Below, one piece after another: positions 46,430 to 55,424 of a stretch of 64,000 nucleotides of DNA. Every line of letters begins with the position of its first letter. The first letter of the stretch is position 1. Below the pieces are notes generated by a model. It made no database searches. It saw only the letters and a program-made list of their open reading frames with translations, and was not told the origin of the DNA. Position numbers and translations under genes: made by a program. Source of the stretch: Paenibacillus sp. YPG26 (lineage in GTDB: Bacteria > Bacillota > Bacilli > Paenibacillales > Paenibacillaceae); NCBI RefSeq assembly GCF_023704175.1, contig NZ_CP084530.1:1944001-2008000 (forward strand), given 5' to 3'.

Positions 46430-47125
46430 ATGTCATCTAAGAATCTGATTCAGAGTAGAAAGCTTAACAAATTGTCATTAGCCGCAAAAACGGTCACAGC
46501 CGTGCTGGGCATGACTGCCTTTATTCACATGACACCTGTCCATGCCGATACCGTACATACCGCAGTAGAGGGAGATACATACTACACACTATCCAAAAAG
46601 TATGGAATCTCTGTCCATAACCTGATGATAGCGAACCCCAAGATCAGTCCTGTTAATATCTATGCAGGCCTGCCGATCAAGCTGCCAACCAGCTTGAAAA
46701 CAGCCGGCAGCAAAGTCAGTCTAATTGCCCCTAAGAAGAATCCGCTTGCCACTCTTAAGGTGTTCACCACTGATAAAGTCGTGCAGGCATGGGGCAAAAC
46801 TTTCAACTACTCCAAGACTGTGAATGTTGTGGCCACAGCCTACTCAGCTCATCCCAGTGAGAATGCATGGGGGCCCGTCGATTATTATGGGAAGCCGCTT
46901 GCCCTGGGGACAATCGCCGTAGATCCGAAGGTAATCCCTATGGGTACCAAGGTGCTGGTGACAGGACATAGTCATTCCGGTCTTCCGAAGAAGGCATTTG
47001 TTGCGAGAGCGACGGATCAGGGAAGTGCAATTAAGGGGAAGCGCATTGATATCTTTATCCCCGGAAGCCAAGCGAGTGTGAACAAATTCGGCTTCCAGAA
47101 TATTAAGCTCTACGTCATTAAATAA
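46430..47125 (+). CDS. Secreted LysM and 3D-domain protein (YocH-like)
   Basis: 231 aa, ATG after AAGGAGG. A signal sequence (SLAAKTVTAVLGMTAFIHMTPVHA) precedes one LysM (about residues 44-88: VEGDTYYTLSKKYGISVHNLM). A C-terminal 3D domain (about 135-230) has the three conserved aspartates: AVDPKVIPMGT, ATDQGSAIKG and RIDIFIP. Proteins like YocH and the Rpf/Sps group cut or remodel peptidoglycan. Upstream bases hold a short CCTG/CAGG hairpin only; I do not see a c-di-AMP riboswitch. Confidence 0.88.
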   Translation: MSSKNLIQSRKLNKLSLAAKTVTAVLGMTAFIHMTPVHADTVHTAVEGDTYYTLSKKYGISVHNLMIANPKISPVNIYAGLPIKLPTSLKTAGSKVSLIAPKKNPLATLKVFTTDKVVQAWGKTFNYSKTVNVVATAYSAHPSENAWGPVDYYGKPLALGTIAVDPKVIPMGTKVLVTGHSHSGLPKKAFVARATDQGSAIKGKRIDIFIPGSQASVNKFGFQNIKLYVIK

Positions 47126-47141
47126 TGTGTGGAGACTGGAA

Positions 47142-47180
47142 GAGGATAGGCTCAGTTACTAGAGCCTATCCTCTTTAATT
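47142..47180. terminator. Bidirectional terminator between yocH-like and deacetylase genes
   Basis: GAGGATAGGCTC (47142-47153) and GAGCCTATCCTC (47162-47173) form a perfect 12-bp stem; TTTAATTTT follows on the plus strand. The minus-strand gene ends just beyond it. Confidence 0.8.
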
Positions 47181-47981
47181 TTATCGGGACCCTTTGATGT
47201 GAAGGAGTTCACTCAGATCAACAAAGGTATATCCGTGACTTTGGAGTGTTCGTATGATTTCGGGCAATGCTTGAACAGTACCCGAAAGATCAGCGCCATC
47301 TCCGCCCCCGGCATGCTGAAGAATAATGGAGCCCGGCCCGGCTGAGCTAAGAATATTAGCTTTTACCTGCTCTTTGCTCAGCCCCTTCCAGTCCTTTGAA
47401 TCCACGTTCCAATTAATCACTTTATAACCACTGCTTTTCACCCATTTCAGCTGTTGCTCGTTGATCTCACCATAGGGAGGCCGAATGAATCTGGGGTGAA
47501 CACCAGTAAGGTTATGAATAATCTCCGCAGTACGCAAGATCTGGCCCTTGAAATAGGCAAGCTCCCGATTCTTGAACAAAGGATGATTGTAGGAATGGTT
47601 GCCAATCAGATGTCCCTCCCGATATATACGCCGGACTAGTTCAGGATGTTTCTCTGCCCGCTGGCCCACCACGAAGAATGTGGCTTTGACATGGTATTTA
47701 GCGAGTACAGCAAGGACCCCTGGTGTGAAGCGGGGATCCGGCACATCATCGAAGGTCAGCGCGATTTGTCTAACATGAGGACCTCTGAATTTAAACGTCT
47801 CCGCATACTTGCGTCTTAATTCGCTAAGTGTCAACGACTCATGAACCGATGCAGCTTTACTTGCTGAGTTCTGCTCCTGAGGAGCAGGAGCGCGGGTTAG
47901 ATGGGCTGCGGAAGCAGCCTGAAAGCTTGGCAGCGTGGATAGGACAAGAAGCACAAATAAGATCACGTATCTGTTACGCAT
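47181..47981 (-). CDS. Secreted polysaccharide deacetylase (NodB domain)
   Basis: 266 aa from ATG at 47981 (TTG at 47984 is equally near GGAG). Signal peptide to about residue 26. NodB-homology domain with TFDDVPD, GNHSYNHP and RPPYGE, matching CE4 motifs 1-3 (Asp-Asp pair, metal His, Arg-Pro-Pro). Family members deacetylate N-acetylglucosamine in chitin or peptidoglycan; PdaA-like role in spore or wall modification is possible. The substrate is not determinable. Confidence 0.88.
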   Translation of the reverse strand: MRNRYVILFVLLVLSTLPSFQAASAAHLTRAPAPQEQNSASKAASVHESLTLSELRRKYAETFKFRGPHVRQIALTFDDVPDPRFTPGVLAVLAKYHVKATFFVVGQRAEKHPELVRRIYREGHLIGNHSYNHPLFKNRELAYFKGQILRTAEIIHNLTGVHPRFIRPPYGEINEQQLKWVKSSGYKVINWNVDSKDWKGLSKEQVKANILSSAGPGSIILQHAGGGDGADLSGTVQALPEIIRTLQSHGYTFVDLSELLHIKGSR

Positions 47982-48127
47982 CAAGCAGTCACTCCTTCAA
48001 CAGGACATATTACCTGTTGTTATTTCCTTAAGAAGCCTGTTTTATCCAGCGGCTTCCTGCTCTGTGAGCAAAATCACGGCAACACCTTGTGAAAAGAGGC
48101 ATCGTAATATCCAGGGGGGAGTAGGCA

Positions 48128-48826
48128 ATGGCTGAAATTATGTCTAATATCCAGGTCTCGCCTGGTGTGTTCCGGATGAAGATAGCAGGGAATTATGAGG
48201 GCCGTATGGGACAGTTCTATATGCTAAGGAGCTCTGGGATGGAACCTTTGCTTTCGAGGCCGCTAAGTATTTTTGATCTGCAGGAGCATTACATAGAATT
48301 CTTGTATCAGGTTGTCGGCAAGGGAACACATCTGTTCGCAGGCCTGAAGCGGGGAGATTCACTGAACCTGTTGGGACCTCTAGGGAACGGGTTCCCGGAT
48401 ATTCAAGGCAGAGTGGCACTGGTCGGTGGAGGAATTGGGACAGCTCCACTGTATTATTCGGCTAGGCAGTTATCGGACGCGCATGTGTATTTGGGGTTCC
48501 GCGAAGAGACCTATTTAGTCAGGGAATTCGGCGCAATTAGCAGTCAAGTCCATGTTAAGGTTGGCGGGAGTATTCTGGACGATGTTGATTTTGATGCCTA
48601 TGATCATATCTTTGTATGCGGGCCAACCGGCATGCTGAAGGCAGCTAAATTGAGAGAAGCTGAACAGGGCTATTCCGGCAATCTTTATGTATCGGTCGAG
48701 AACAAGATGGCCTGCGGAATCGGAGCCTGTCTCGTATGCAGAGTCAAGGCTCCGGGCGGTGGCACCAAGCGGGCATGTGTGGAAGGTCCTGTCTTTCTTG
48801 CAAAGGAGGTTGATCTAGATGATTAA
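48128..48826 (+). CDS. pyrK: Dihydroorotate dehydrogenase electron-transfer subunit
   Basis: 232 aa, ATG after GGGGGAG. FAD domain with RPLSIFD, a nucleotide-binding [18 protein letters not shown] and a C-terminal [2Fe-2S] motif [12 protein letters not shown] plus RACVEGPVF. It passes electrons from PyrD to NAD. It overlaps pyrD by eight bases. Other pyr genes are absent from the flanks, so the pair is detached from the usual pyr operon, and no pyr attenuator is visible. Confidence 0.92.
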   Translation: MAEIMSNIQVSPGVFRMKIAGNYEGRMGQFYMLRSSGMEPLLSRPLSIFDLQEHYIEFLYQVVGKGTHLFAGLKRGDSLNLLGPLGNGFPDIQGRVALVGGGIGTAPLYYSARQLSDAHVYLGFREETYLVREFGAISSQVHVKVGGSILDDVDFDAYDHIFVCGPTGMLKAAKLREAEQGYSGNLYVSVENKMACGIGACLVCRVKAPGGGTKRACVEGPVFLAKEVDLDD

Positions 48827-49751
48827 TCTGTCTGGAAGTATTGCGGGTGTTCATTTCAAGAATCCGATTGTGATGGCTTCGGGTACATTCGGATTCGGTA
48901 AGGAGTATGTGGAGTATTACAATATCACAGCCTTGGGAGGGATCGCAGGCAAGGGATTGACGCTGCATCCCAAGTCGGGCAATGAGGGACTCCGCTTATA
49001 CGAGACTCCTTCAGGAATGCTCAACAGTGTAGGTCTGGAGAATCCCGGAGTGAAGCATTTCCTGGAGAATGAGGCTGCCTATTGGGAGGGCCTTGACCTG
49101 GCGAGGATTGTGAATCTGGGCGGGGACCATATTGATGAGTATATTGAAGGGGCTGTAATGATCAATCAGGACTCCCGGCTAAGGGAGGCCAAGGGTCACA
49201 AGGCAGTTGATATCATTGAGCTGAACATATCCTGCCCTAATGTAAAGGAAGGCGGGATTGCTTACGGAATTAAGACAGAGAAAGCAAGGGAAGTTGTGCG
49301 TGAAGTAAGAGCCGTTACCTCTATCCCCTTGGTCATTAAGCTGTCACCTAATGCGGAAGACTTGGTATCCATGGCCATGATGTGTGAACAAGAAGGCGCT
49401 GATGGAGTTACTCTAATTAATACCATTTCCGCCATGAAGATTGACGTATATAAGCGCAAGAGCGTTTTTCGAAATTTGTATGCGGGCCTGTCAGGTCCCG
49501 CGGTGAAGCCAATTGCTCTGAGAATGGTCCATCAGGTAGCCAGCAGGGTAAGTATCCCGGTTATTGGAGTAGGCGGCATCTCAAGTGCCACGGATGTAAT
49601 TGAGTTCATAATGGCCGGGGCTTCCCTGGTACAGGTAGGTACTTATAACTTTATTAATATTCATGCCGGAATTGACTTGGTTAGTGGCATCGAGGAGTTC
49701 ATGATGCAGGAAGGTATTCAGACTTTGCAAGAAATTCGGGGAGTTGTCTAG
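48819..49751 (+). CDS. pyrD: Dihydroorotate dehydrogenase, class 1B
   Basis: 310 aa TIM barrel binding [28 protein letters not shown] with the catalytic Cys, VIKLSPNA and [12 protein letters not shown] match class 1B enzymes working with PyrK. Oxidises dihydroorotate to orotate in pyrimidine synthesis. A small gene (49758) follows after six bases. Confidence 0.94.
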   Translation: MINLSGSIAGVHFKNPIVMASGTFGFGKEYVEYYNITALGGIAGKGLTLHPKSGNEGLRLYETPSGMLNSVGLENPGVKHFLENEAAYWEGLDLARIVNLGGDHIDEYIEGAVMINQDSRLREAKGHKAVDIIELNISCPNVKEGGIAYGIKTEKAREVVREVRAVTSIPLVIKLSPNAEDLVSMAMMCEQEGADGVTLINTISAMKIDVYKRKSVFRNLYAGLSGPAVKPIALRMVHQVASRVSIPVIGVGGISSATDVIEFIMAGASLVQVGTYNFINIHAGIDLVSGIEEFMMQEGIQTLQEIRGVV

Positions 49752-49757
49752 ATAAAT

Positions 49758-50093
49758 ATGAAGGATATCCGTGTGGAATATCGCGAAATAGGTTCTGATA
49801 TCCTGTTGATCATCACCGGTGGAGATGCTCATATTGGTGCGGTGTCCACATCATATTCATCTGGAAAATTTCCGGCAGAAGTCCATACTGCAGCAGTACC
49901 CGGACACAAAGAGCATCTGCTGAGTGCAGATTTTGCATGGCGTGCTTCCAAGCGGCTCAACCGGACAGTAACTGTCGTTATGGGAATCCATTACGATAAT
50001 CTAAGTTCTGTCGGAGTCGATGAAGTATGTCGGCTGGCTGAACGTGAGCTGGAGGTGCTGTTACACAAATTAACTCCCTCAAGTAATGAGTAA
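49758..50093 (+). CDS. Small LpdD-like protein behind pyrD
   Basis: 111 aa, ATG six bases after the pyrD stop. GGDAHIGAV, VPGHKE and VMGIHYDN are the shape of the prenylated-flavin-associated LpdD-like domain known from gallate-decarboxylase operons; the match is from memory of the family. The GGD-H, PGHKE and GIH elements suggest a binding site. No UbiD-type decarboxylase or UbiX gene is nearby, so a chaperone role for prenylated FMN would be surprising here; a role with the FMN enzyme PyrD is speculative. Confidence 0.45.
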   Translation: MKDIRVEYREIGSDILLIITGGDAHIGAVSTSYSSGKFPAEVHTAAVPGHKEHLLSADFAWRASKRLNRTVTVVMGIHYDNLSSVGVDEVCRLAERELEVLLHKLTPSSNE

Positions 50094-50138
50094 AGCGGGA
50101 TGCAATAATCGGGTTGGCGGGTAATAATATAAGAATGT

Positions 50139-50165
50139 TGAAACGCTTCGCCATCTGTCTGCGTA
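50139..50165 (+). promoter_or_regulatory. ECF-sigma (sigma-W-like) promoter of pspA
   Basis: TGAAAC (50139-50144), 17 bases, CGTA (50162-50165), matching the sigma-W consensus TGAAAC-N16-CGTA except for one extra spacer base. It lies about 45 bases before pspA. In B. subtilis a pspA homologue is sigma-W regulated. Confidence 0.7.
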
Positions 50166-50207
50166 CATCATTACATAAAACATTTTATTCCTGGGAGGAA
50201 ATTAACC

Positions 50208-50873
50208 ATGTCTATTTTCAAGAGATTGCGTGATCTTACAATGTCCAATATTAACTCTCTAATTGATAAAGCCGAGGATCCGATCAAGCTGACTGACCAA
50301 TACATTCGTGATATGCAGGAAGACCTTGAGGATGCCGAGAGATCTGTCGCAGCTCAAATTGCCATTGAGAAGAAATTCAAACAGCTCTACGAAGAACAAG
50401 AAGCTTTGGCTGCAAAACGTAATGAGCAAGCTCACGCGGCCGCACAGGCTCAGAATGTTGACCTTGCCCGCCGTGCTCTGGAAGAGAAGAAGGCTGCCGA
50501 AGTGAAGCTTGCTGAATATAAGACTAGTTATGAGAGCAACAAAGCAGCCGCAGACAATCTTCGTGACAAGCTCGAGCAGATGCGTAAGCAGCTTACCGAG
50601 ATGAAGAACAAGCGTGAAACCCTGGTTGCCCGTTATAATGCAGCCAAGGCACAGAACGAGATTAACAAATCATTGTCAGGCCTTAACTCCGATACCGCAT
50701 CAGCCGGATTGAAGCGTATGGAAGAGAAGATGCTCCAGATGGAGGCACAGGCTGAAGCAAGCAATGAAGTATCAAGCAAAGGTAAATCTCTGGACGAAGA
50801 GTTCGCCGAACTTAATAAGGATAAAGCGGTTGAAGATGAGCTGGCGGCCCTGCTCAAGCAGTACGAGAAATAA
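50208..50873 (+). CDS. pspA: PspA/IM30-family envelope stress protein
   Basis: 221 aa, ATG after GGGAGGAA. Almost entirely helical: MSIFKRLRDLTMSNINSLIDKAEDP, then TDQYIRDMQEDLEDAERSVA and long coiled-coil segments rich in Lys, Glu and Ala. PspA proteins bind and stabilise stressed cytoplasmic membranes as oligomers. It leads a stress operon with DUF4178 and DUF4247 genes, behind an ECF-sigma promoter. Confidence 0.93.
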   Translation: MSIFKRLRDLTMSNINSLIDKAEDPIKLTDQYIRDMQEDLEDAERSVAAQIAIEKKFKQLYEEQEALAAKRNEQAHAAAQAQNVDLARRALEEKKAAEVKLAEYKTSYESNKAAADNLRDKLEQMRKQLTEMKNKRETLVARYNAAKAQNEINKSLSGLNSDTASAGLKRMEEKMLQMEAQAEASNEVSSKGKSLDEEFAELNKDKAVEDELAALLKQYEK

Positions 50874-50984
50874 TAATCTGCGATATGCAAGCGAGGGAGG
50901 AGAGACAATTCATTGTTTCTCCTTTGCTTATAACGAACAAGCTTTGAGCAGTGCATATCATTCTGAAGGAGCGAGCCAGGAATC

Positions 50985-51491
50985 ATGAGTGTAATGAAGA
51001 GAATTGGCAGACTATTTGCCAAGCCGGAACAGCCAGTTCGTGAGAAGAGCATGCTGGACCTGAATCCGGGGGATATATGTGAGGTATCACTAGTTACCTA
51101 TGAGGTTGTGGGAATTGTACGCAATCCTGGGCGGAATGCCACTATGCTGTCGCTTCAGGACGGTAACGAAATTCGCTATCTGCACATTGAGGAACGTGAA
51201 ATTCTGCAGTATGCTTTATACGACCCCATTGACGGTCGTCTCGATAATCCGAATGAAGTGCCAACAACCATTGATTTGGATGATAGATCCTACCATCTTG
51301 AGGAAGAATATGCCGGTAACGTAATTATTAAGGGCAGAACTCCTTTCCGCCAAGGTGGAGAACAGCATGTATGGCAATTTCAGTCCGACGATTATCGCCT
51401 GTTAAGGATTGAATGGCAGGATGGAAGATTCATGCTTTATGAAGGAGATAAGACGATCTCCGGAGATGTCAAAGTCATCCGTGCCTCTTAG
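50985..51491 (+). CDS. DUF4178-type protein
   Basis: 168 aa, ATG after GGAG (ATG three codons on is alternative). DUF4178-like: a short basic lead, MLDLNPGDICEVSLVTYEVVGI, then LHIEEREILQYALYDPIDGRLD and a beta-rich middle. It is soluble, with no signal peptide or membrane helix. DUF4178 genes often travel with PspA-type genes; function unknown, probably an envelope-stress accessory. 111 bases after pspA without a terminator. Confidence 0.7.
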   Translation: MSVMKRIGRLFAKPEQPVREKSMLDLNPGDICEVSLVTYEVVGIVRNPGRNATMLSLQDGNEIRYLHIEEREILQYALYDPIDGRLDNPNEVPTTIDLDDRSYHLEEEYAGNVIIKGRTPFRQGGEQHVWQFQSDDYRLLRIEWQDGRFMLYEGDKTISGDVKVIRAS

Positions 51492-51502
51492 GAGTGATAT
51501 AT

Positions 51503-52246
51503 GTGAAGAAAGGGTCTTCTTTATATCTAAAGATAGCTCTGATTCTCAGCTTGGTAGTGTCATTATTAGCTGGCTGTGGTTCACCTAATGTTAAAGAGAA
51601 CTACCCGCTGGAATCCGTGAACCGAAGCGGGAACTCGACCTCCTATGTCTACAGGGCAGCAGGGGAGAAGGTTCCGCAGGTTGCGGCTGGTCTGATTGCG
51701 GCGCAAGAGCCAGATCAGAAGTCGCCGGAGAATGAGGAGCGTATGTTCCTTGTGTACGACAAGGAATATTACCATCTTCAGAAGGATCCGGATAAGCCGG
51801 AAGATACACTTATTGAAGTGGACTCTGAAGAATATGTTCGCAGCAATTATGATTCAAGCTTTCTGCAGGGATATCTTACAGCTACGTTGATCGGAAGCCT
51901 GTTCGATTCCTTTGGGGGCCATGGTTCATACCGGGGATATTCAAGTAGGGATACTTATAAGCCGAAGCAGGACTATCATGCGCCTACCAAAGCTGACAAG
52001 AAAGCAGCTCCGCCGCTGACTGTGGACAAGAAAGGCACCATCACCAAACGTGGGGGCTCTGGATCGAGCAGTGGGAGTGTAGGCGGTGATACGCGTCGCT
52101 CAGGCACAGATTCAAGTAAGGGAAGCATTACGCGGAACAAGGACAGGGGAAGCTCGGGGTCTGGCTCGTATTCTTCACCAAAGAGGTCTATTACGAAGCC
52201 TAAGACTCGATCCGGTTCTGGGGGGATTACCCGAAGGAAGCGGTAG
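51503..52246 (+). CDS. DUF4247-type lipoprotein with repeated basic tail
   Basis: 247 aa from GTG at 51503, eight bases after AGGAG; GTG at 51494 is less well placed. Lipobox LVVSLLAGC directs lipidation. The core (ENYPLESV... LIAAQEP... EYYHLQKDPDKPEDTLIEVD) matches DUF4247. The last 85 residues are low complexity: Gly/Ser runs with four ITK/ITR units (GTITKRGG, GSITRNK, RSITKPK, GGITRRKR). It may contact acidic wall polymers. Last gene of the psp-like operon, before a terminator. Confidence 0.65.
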   Translation: MKKGSSLYLKIALILSLVVSLLAGCGSPNVKENYPLESVNRSGNSTSYVYRAAGEKVPQVAAGLIAAQEPDQKSPENEERMFLVYDKEYYHLQKDPDKPEDTLIEVDSEEYVRSNYDSSFLQGYLTATLIGSLFDSFGGHGSYRGYSSRDTYKPKQDYHAPTKADKKAAPPLTVDKKGTITKRGGSGSSSGSVGGDTRRSGTDSSKGSITRNKDRGSSGSGSYSSPKRSITKPKTRSGSGGITRRKR

Positions 52247-52287
52247 CTTGGTCTAATGTTCTTAACTCAATTCCGATTCCACATGGG

Positions 52288-52313
52288 AGCATGCACATAG
52301 CTGCATGCTTTTT
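52288..52313 (+). terminator. Terminator of the psp-like operon
   Basis: AGCATGCA (52288-52295), loop CATAGC, TGCATGCT (52302-52309), then five T residues. Confidence 0.85.
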
Positions 52314-52394
52314 ATGTTATAAGGATTGCAATCAGGCAGGATTCAGCGATAACATGTATACATAATAAGACAGAACAGTTCAGGGGGGACAGAT

Positions 52395-53666
52395 ATGCAT
52401 CAATCTTATTCATCTAACAAGCTGCACAGGAACGCTTTGCAAGTGGAGGAAGCACAAGCTACCATACAGTCCCACGTTCAGCTCGGGAGTTGTGAATATG
52501 TTAATCTATCTGAGGCTAAGGGACGGTATTTGGCTGAAGACATTAGAGCGCCACATCCTTATCCGCACTTTCGCCGTTCCGGAATGGATGGATTCGCGAT
52601 AATAAGCAGGGATACCAAGGGGGCAACAAGTGAGAACCCAGTGTGGCTTGAGGTTGTGGACGAGATCCCAGCTGGATCACTACCGTCCGTTGCATTAGTA
52701 CCGGGCACGGCTTCCCGAATTATGACAGGAGCTAAGGTTCCGGATGAAGCGGATGCTGTAGTTATGCTTGAAATGACAGAAAGTGTTATTAACCAGGGGA
52801 GAACTACAATTCAGGTGAAGAGGGAAATAGAGGCAGGCAAGAATGTGACTCCGGTAGGCCGGGAGCTTGAAGAAGGGGACATGATCCTTGAAAAAGGGAC
52901 TTTTATCTCTACAGGCGAGATTTCTGTACTTGCTACATTCGGGGTTCATCAGGTTAGCGTGTATAAGCGGCCAACTGTGGCCATCTTCTCAACAGGTTCT
53001 GAGCTGCTGGGGATTGAGGAGGCCATTCAGGACGGCAAGATAAGGAATAGTAATACCTATATGCTGGCTAGTCAGGTTAGAGATGCGGGTGGTGAGCCGA
53101 TTATACTTGATGCAATCCAGGATGACCTGCAGATTGCCAAGCGGCGGGTAGAGGAGGCATTTCAGCTCTATGATATTGTAGTAACTACGGGCGGTGTCTC
53201 TGTGGGTGACTTTGATATTATGGCTGATCTGGTTCAGAGCGGAGAGGTGGCGATGCTGTTCAATAAAGTAACGATGCGTCCGGGAAGTGTTACTACCGCT
53301 GCTGTCAAAGGGGATAAGCTGCTTTTTGCACTCTCCGGGAACCCGGGAGCCTGCTTCGTAGGATTTGAACTGTTCGTAAGGCCGGCACTCCGAATCATGC
53401 AGGGCAGCACACAACCATTCCTGACAGAGTTGAATGCGGTGCTAGGCAGCAAATATGACAAAATCAACAGCTTCACCCGCTTTGTCCGTGGAAGTCTGCG
53501 TGTTCTAGACGCTCAGCTTGTGGCTACACCAGCAAGCCTGGACGAATCCAATGTCATGATTACAATCAAGGATAGTGACTGCCTTATTGTTGTGCCTCCA
53601 GCTTCTGGTGTACTTAATCCGGGGGATAAAGTGCAAATATTAAGACTTCCGGGCAGCTCACTATGA
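52395..53666 (+). CDS. moeA: Molybdopterin molybdotransferase MoeA
   Basis: 423 aa, ATG after GGGGGG. MoeA/gephyrin E-domain: FRRSGMDGFAI, VMLEMTES, FSTGSELLG, TTGGVSVGDFD, ALSGNPGACFVGFELFVRP. Inserts molybdate into adenylated molybdopterin. Overlaps mobB by four bases. Molybdate transport and moa genes are not in the window. Confidence 0.95.
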   Translation: MHQSYSSNKLHRNALQVEEAQATIQSHVQLGSCEYVNLSEAKGRYLAEDIRAPHPYPHFRRSGMDGFAIISRDTKGATSENPVWLEVVDEIPAGSLPSVALVPGTASRIMTGAKVPDEADAVVMLEMTESVINQGRTTIQVKREIEAGKNVTPVGRELEEGDMILEKGTFISTGEISVLATFGVHQVSVYKRPTVAIFSTGSELLGIEEAIQDGKIRNSNTYMLASQVRDAGGEPIILDAIQDDLQIAKRRVEEAFQLYDIVVTTGGVSVGDFDIMADLVQSGEVAMLFNKVTMRPGSVTTAAVKGDKLLFALSGNPGACFVGFELFVRPALRIMQGSTQPFLTELNAVLGSKYDKINSFTRFVRGSLRVLDAQLVATPASLDESNVMITIKDSDCLIVVPPASGVLNPGDKVQILRLPGSSL

Positions 53667-54193
53667 AGTCAGCACCTGTCCCGGTATTTCAGATTGTAGG
53701 ATATAAGAACACAGGCAAGACTCATCTGGTCTCAAGACTGACATCCTATTTCACCGCCAAAGGGCTGAGGGTTGCTGTAATCAAGCATGATCTGCATGAA
53801 TTTGAAATGGATAAGGAGGGGACAGATACTTACCAGCACACGGCGGCAGGCGCGGCGGCGGTTGCGATAACTTCACCAACACGTACTGCTGTTCTGGAGG
53901 AGAAAGGAACGGCCTTGTCTGATCTGATCGCCCGATTCGCCGAATATGATCTTGTTCTGGTAGAAGGATTCAAGCAAGAGGCTTATCCCAAGCTACTCAT
54001 TCTGCGTAATGAGAAAGACCTACAGCTGCTAAGTGAGCTTACGAACGTGAAGAAAGTTGCTGTCTGGCCTGAATTAATCTTCGACATGGAAGAGCAAGAA
54101 AATGCCCCAGAGTTGGTGGGAGGCCTGGAGCGATATGATATTGACGATACGCACGGAATTGCTACAGCAGTATCACTTCACTTCTCACTGTGA
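53663..54193 (+). CDS. mobB: Molybdopterin-guanine dinucleotide biosynthesis adaptor MobB
   Basis: 176 aa. P-loop with GYKNTGKTHLVSRL and a HDLHEFEMD/ DTYQHTAAGA segment plus LVEGFKQEAYPKL, typical of MobB GTPases. ATGA overlap with moeA. Helps attach GMP to molybdopterin, though not strictly required in all species. Confidence 0.92.
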   Translation: MKSAPVPVFQIVGYKNTGKTHLVSRLTSYFTAKGLRVAVIKHDLHEFEMDKEGTDTYQHTAAGAAAVAITSPTRTAVLEEKGTALSDLIARFAEYDLVLVEGFKQEAYPKLLILRNEKDLQLLSELTNVKKVAVWPELIFDMEEQENAPELVGGLERYDIDDTHGIATAVSLHFSL

Positions 54194-54226
54194 GGAGAAG
54201 ACCCGGAAGTGCAGGGCATTATTGCC

Positions 54227-55309
54227 TTACACTTCTGAACGTCTTTCAATAGCATCAGACATGGTTTTGTCCGTTAGATGTGTATAGACTTCAGTGGTCT
54301 CAGTCGAGGCATGGCCAAGCTGCTCCTTGGTCTTGTAGATATCATTCTGCAGATAATAATCAGTGGCGAAGGAATGTCTCAGCTTGTGAACCGTTAAGTA
54401 AGGCTTGCCAAAACGGCTGGCATACTTAATAATCATCGCCTGGATCGCTCTCTTGGTCATGCGCTTGCCCTCCTGCCGGCCGTTGGGCAGGGCTACGAAC
54501 AAAGCCTTCTCACGCTTAGGCGTCCGGTAGCGGGTACTGCGTATAGCTAAATAGGTCTGAAGCTCATCCTTGCTCTGCTCCCGGAAATAGACAGGAGTCT
54601 TAAAAGACTCGTCGTTATTACCCTTGCGATATACATACAGCAGCTTGTTAGCAGGATCAATATCGTCAATGTTCAGATTCACAACTTCGGATACCCGAAG
54701 ACCCGAATTCAAGATGAGGCTTGCAATACAAGCGTCTCTCTCTTTGTTCAAATGATAATTATACAGCGCCTGTTTGTTATTCTCCACATCAACACCGTAT
54801 CCTTCTAGTATATATCCGATGAACTCCAGGAGCTCATCCTCCTCAAGGATCTTGCCTTTGAGCTTGGCGGCAGTGTCTTTTGGCTTGTGGATTCGCTTAA
54901 TCTCTACTTTGGCCATAATATTCCGCTTCAGAAGCGGGTAGAAGTCCTCATCCTCGGCAATCTGGCTTAAGTAATGGAATAGAGAACGTAAAGAAGACAT
55001 TTTGCGGGACACGGTTACTTTGGAATTGTTCCCCTCTACACGGGTAGTTAAGTGCAGACGATAACCGACAATACTCTCCATTCGAAGCACTTCAAGCTCT
55101 TGAAGCGTGACGTCCCTATTATTCTCAGCAGCCGACAAGCCCTCCGCTCGCAGCCATCCGAAGAATTGCTCATAGTCCCGGATATATTCCAGCAGGGTGG
55201 AAGGGGATAAATCGGGCAGCTTGTAGTCAATGAACTGTTGAACATACCAGGGCATGTTCAGAACTCGTTCGTCCATTTTTTTGCGGTCGGAAATCTTCTG
55301 AATGTTCAT
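54227..55309 (-). CDS. xerS: XerS-like tyrosine recombinase
   Basis: 360 aa from ATG at 55309 behind GGAG; near the 356-aa length of lactococcal XerS. N-terminal core-binding domain (MPWYVQQFIDYKLPDLSPSTLLEYIRDYEQFF) and catalytic domain with GLRVSEV (Arg), YRKGNNDE (Lys), HKLRHSFA (His-Arg), LGHAS (His) and VYTHL (Tyr). XerS resolves chromosome dimers alone at a difSL site, whereas most Bacillales use XerC/XerD. No difSL-like motif was identified in the flanks. The stop codon lies inside an imperfect inverted repeat at 54206-54236. Confidence 0.75.
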   Translation of the reverse strand: MNIQKISDRKKMDERVLNMPWYVQQFIDYKLPDLSPSTLLEYIRDYEQFFGWLRAEGLSAAENNRDVTLQELEVLRMESIVGYRLHLTTRVEGNNSKVTVSRKMSSLRSLFHYLSQIAEDEDFYPLLKRNIMAKVEIKRIHKPKDTAAKLKGKILEEDELLEFIGYILEGYGVDVENNKQALYNYHLNKERDACIASLILNSGLRVSEVVNLNIDDIDPANKLLYVYRKGNNDESFKTPVYFREQSKDELQTYLAIRSTRYRTPKREKALFVALPNGRQEGKRMTKRAIQAMIIKYASRFGKPYLTVHKLRHSFATDYYLQNDIYKTKEQLGHASTETTEVYTHLTDKTMSDAIERRSEV

Positions 55310-55424
55310 TAAGTCAGCTCCTCTGTACCTGCACACCATTATAAAAGTCTACTCTTAATTATATCATACTAACGGGAACGGGAATGAGAACGCTCAGACT
55401 GAATTGTAGAAGGAGGCTCTGTGT

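Noticed and set aside
48000..48127. Possible PyrR-type attenuator ahead of pyrK
   Set aside because: No conserved PyrR-binding loop and no terminator with U-tract could be found; only a GAAGCC/GGCTTC repeat.
55310..55424. difSL-type recombination site beside xerS
   Set aside because: Only AT-rich sequence; no convincing pair of half-sites.
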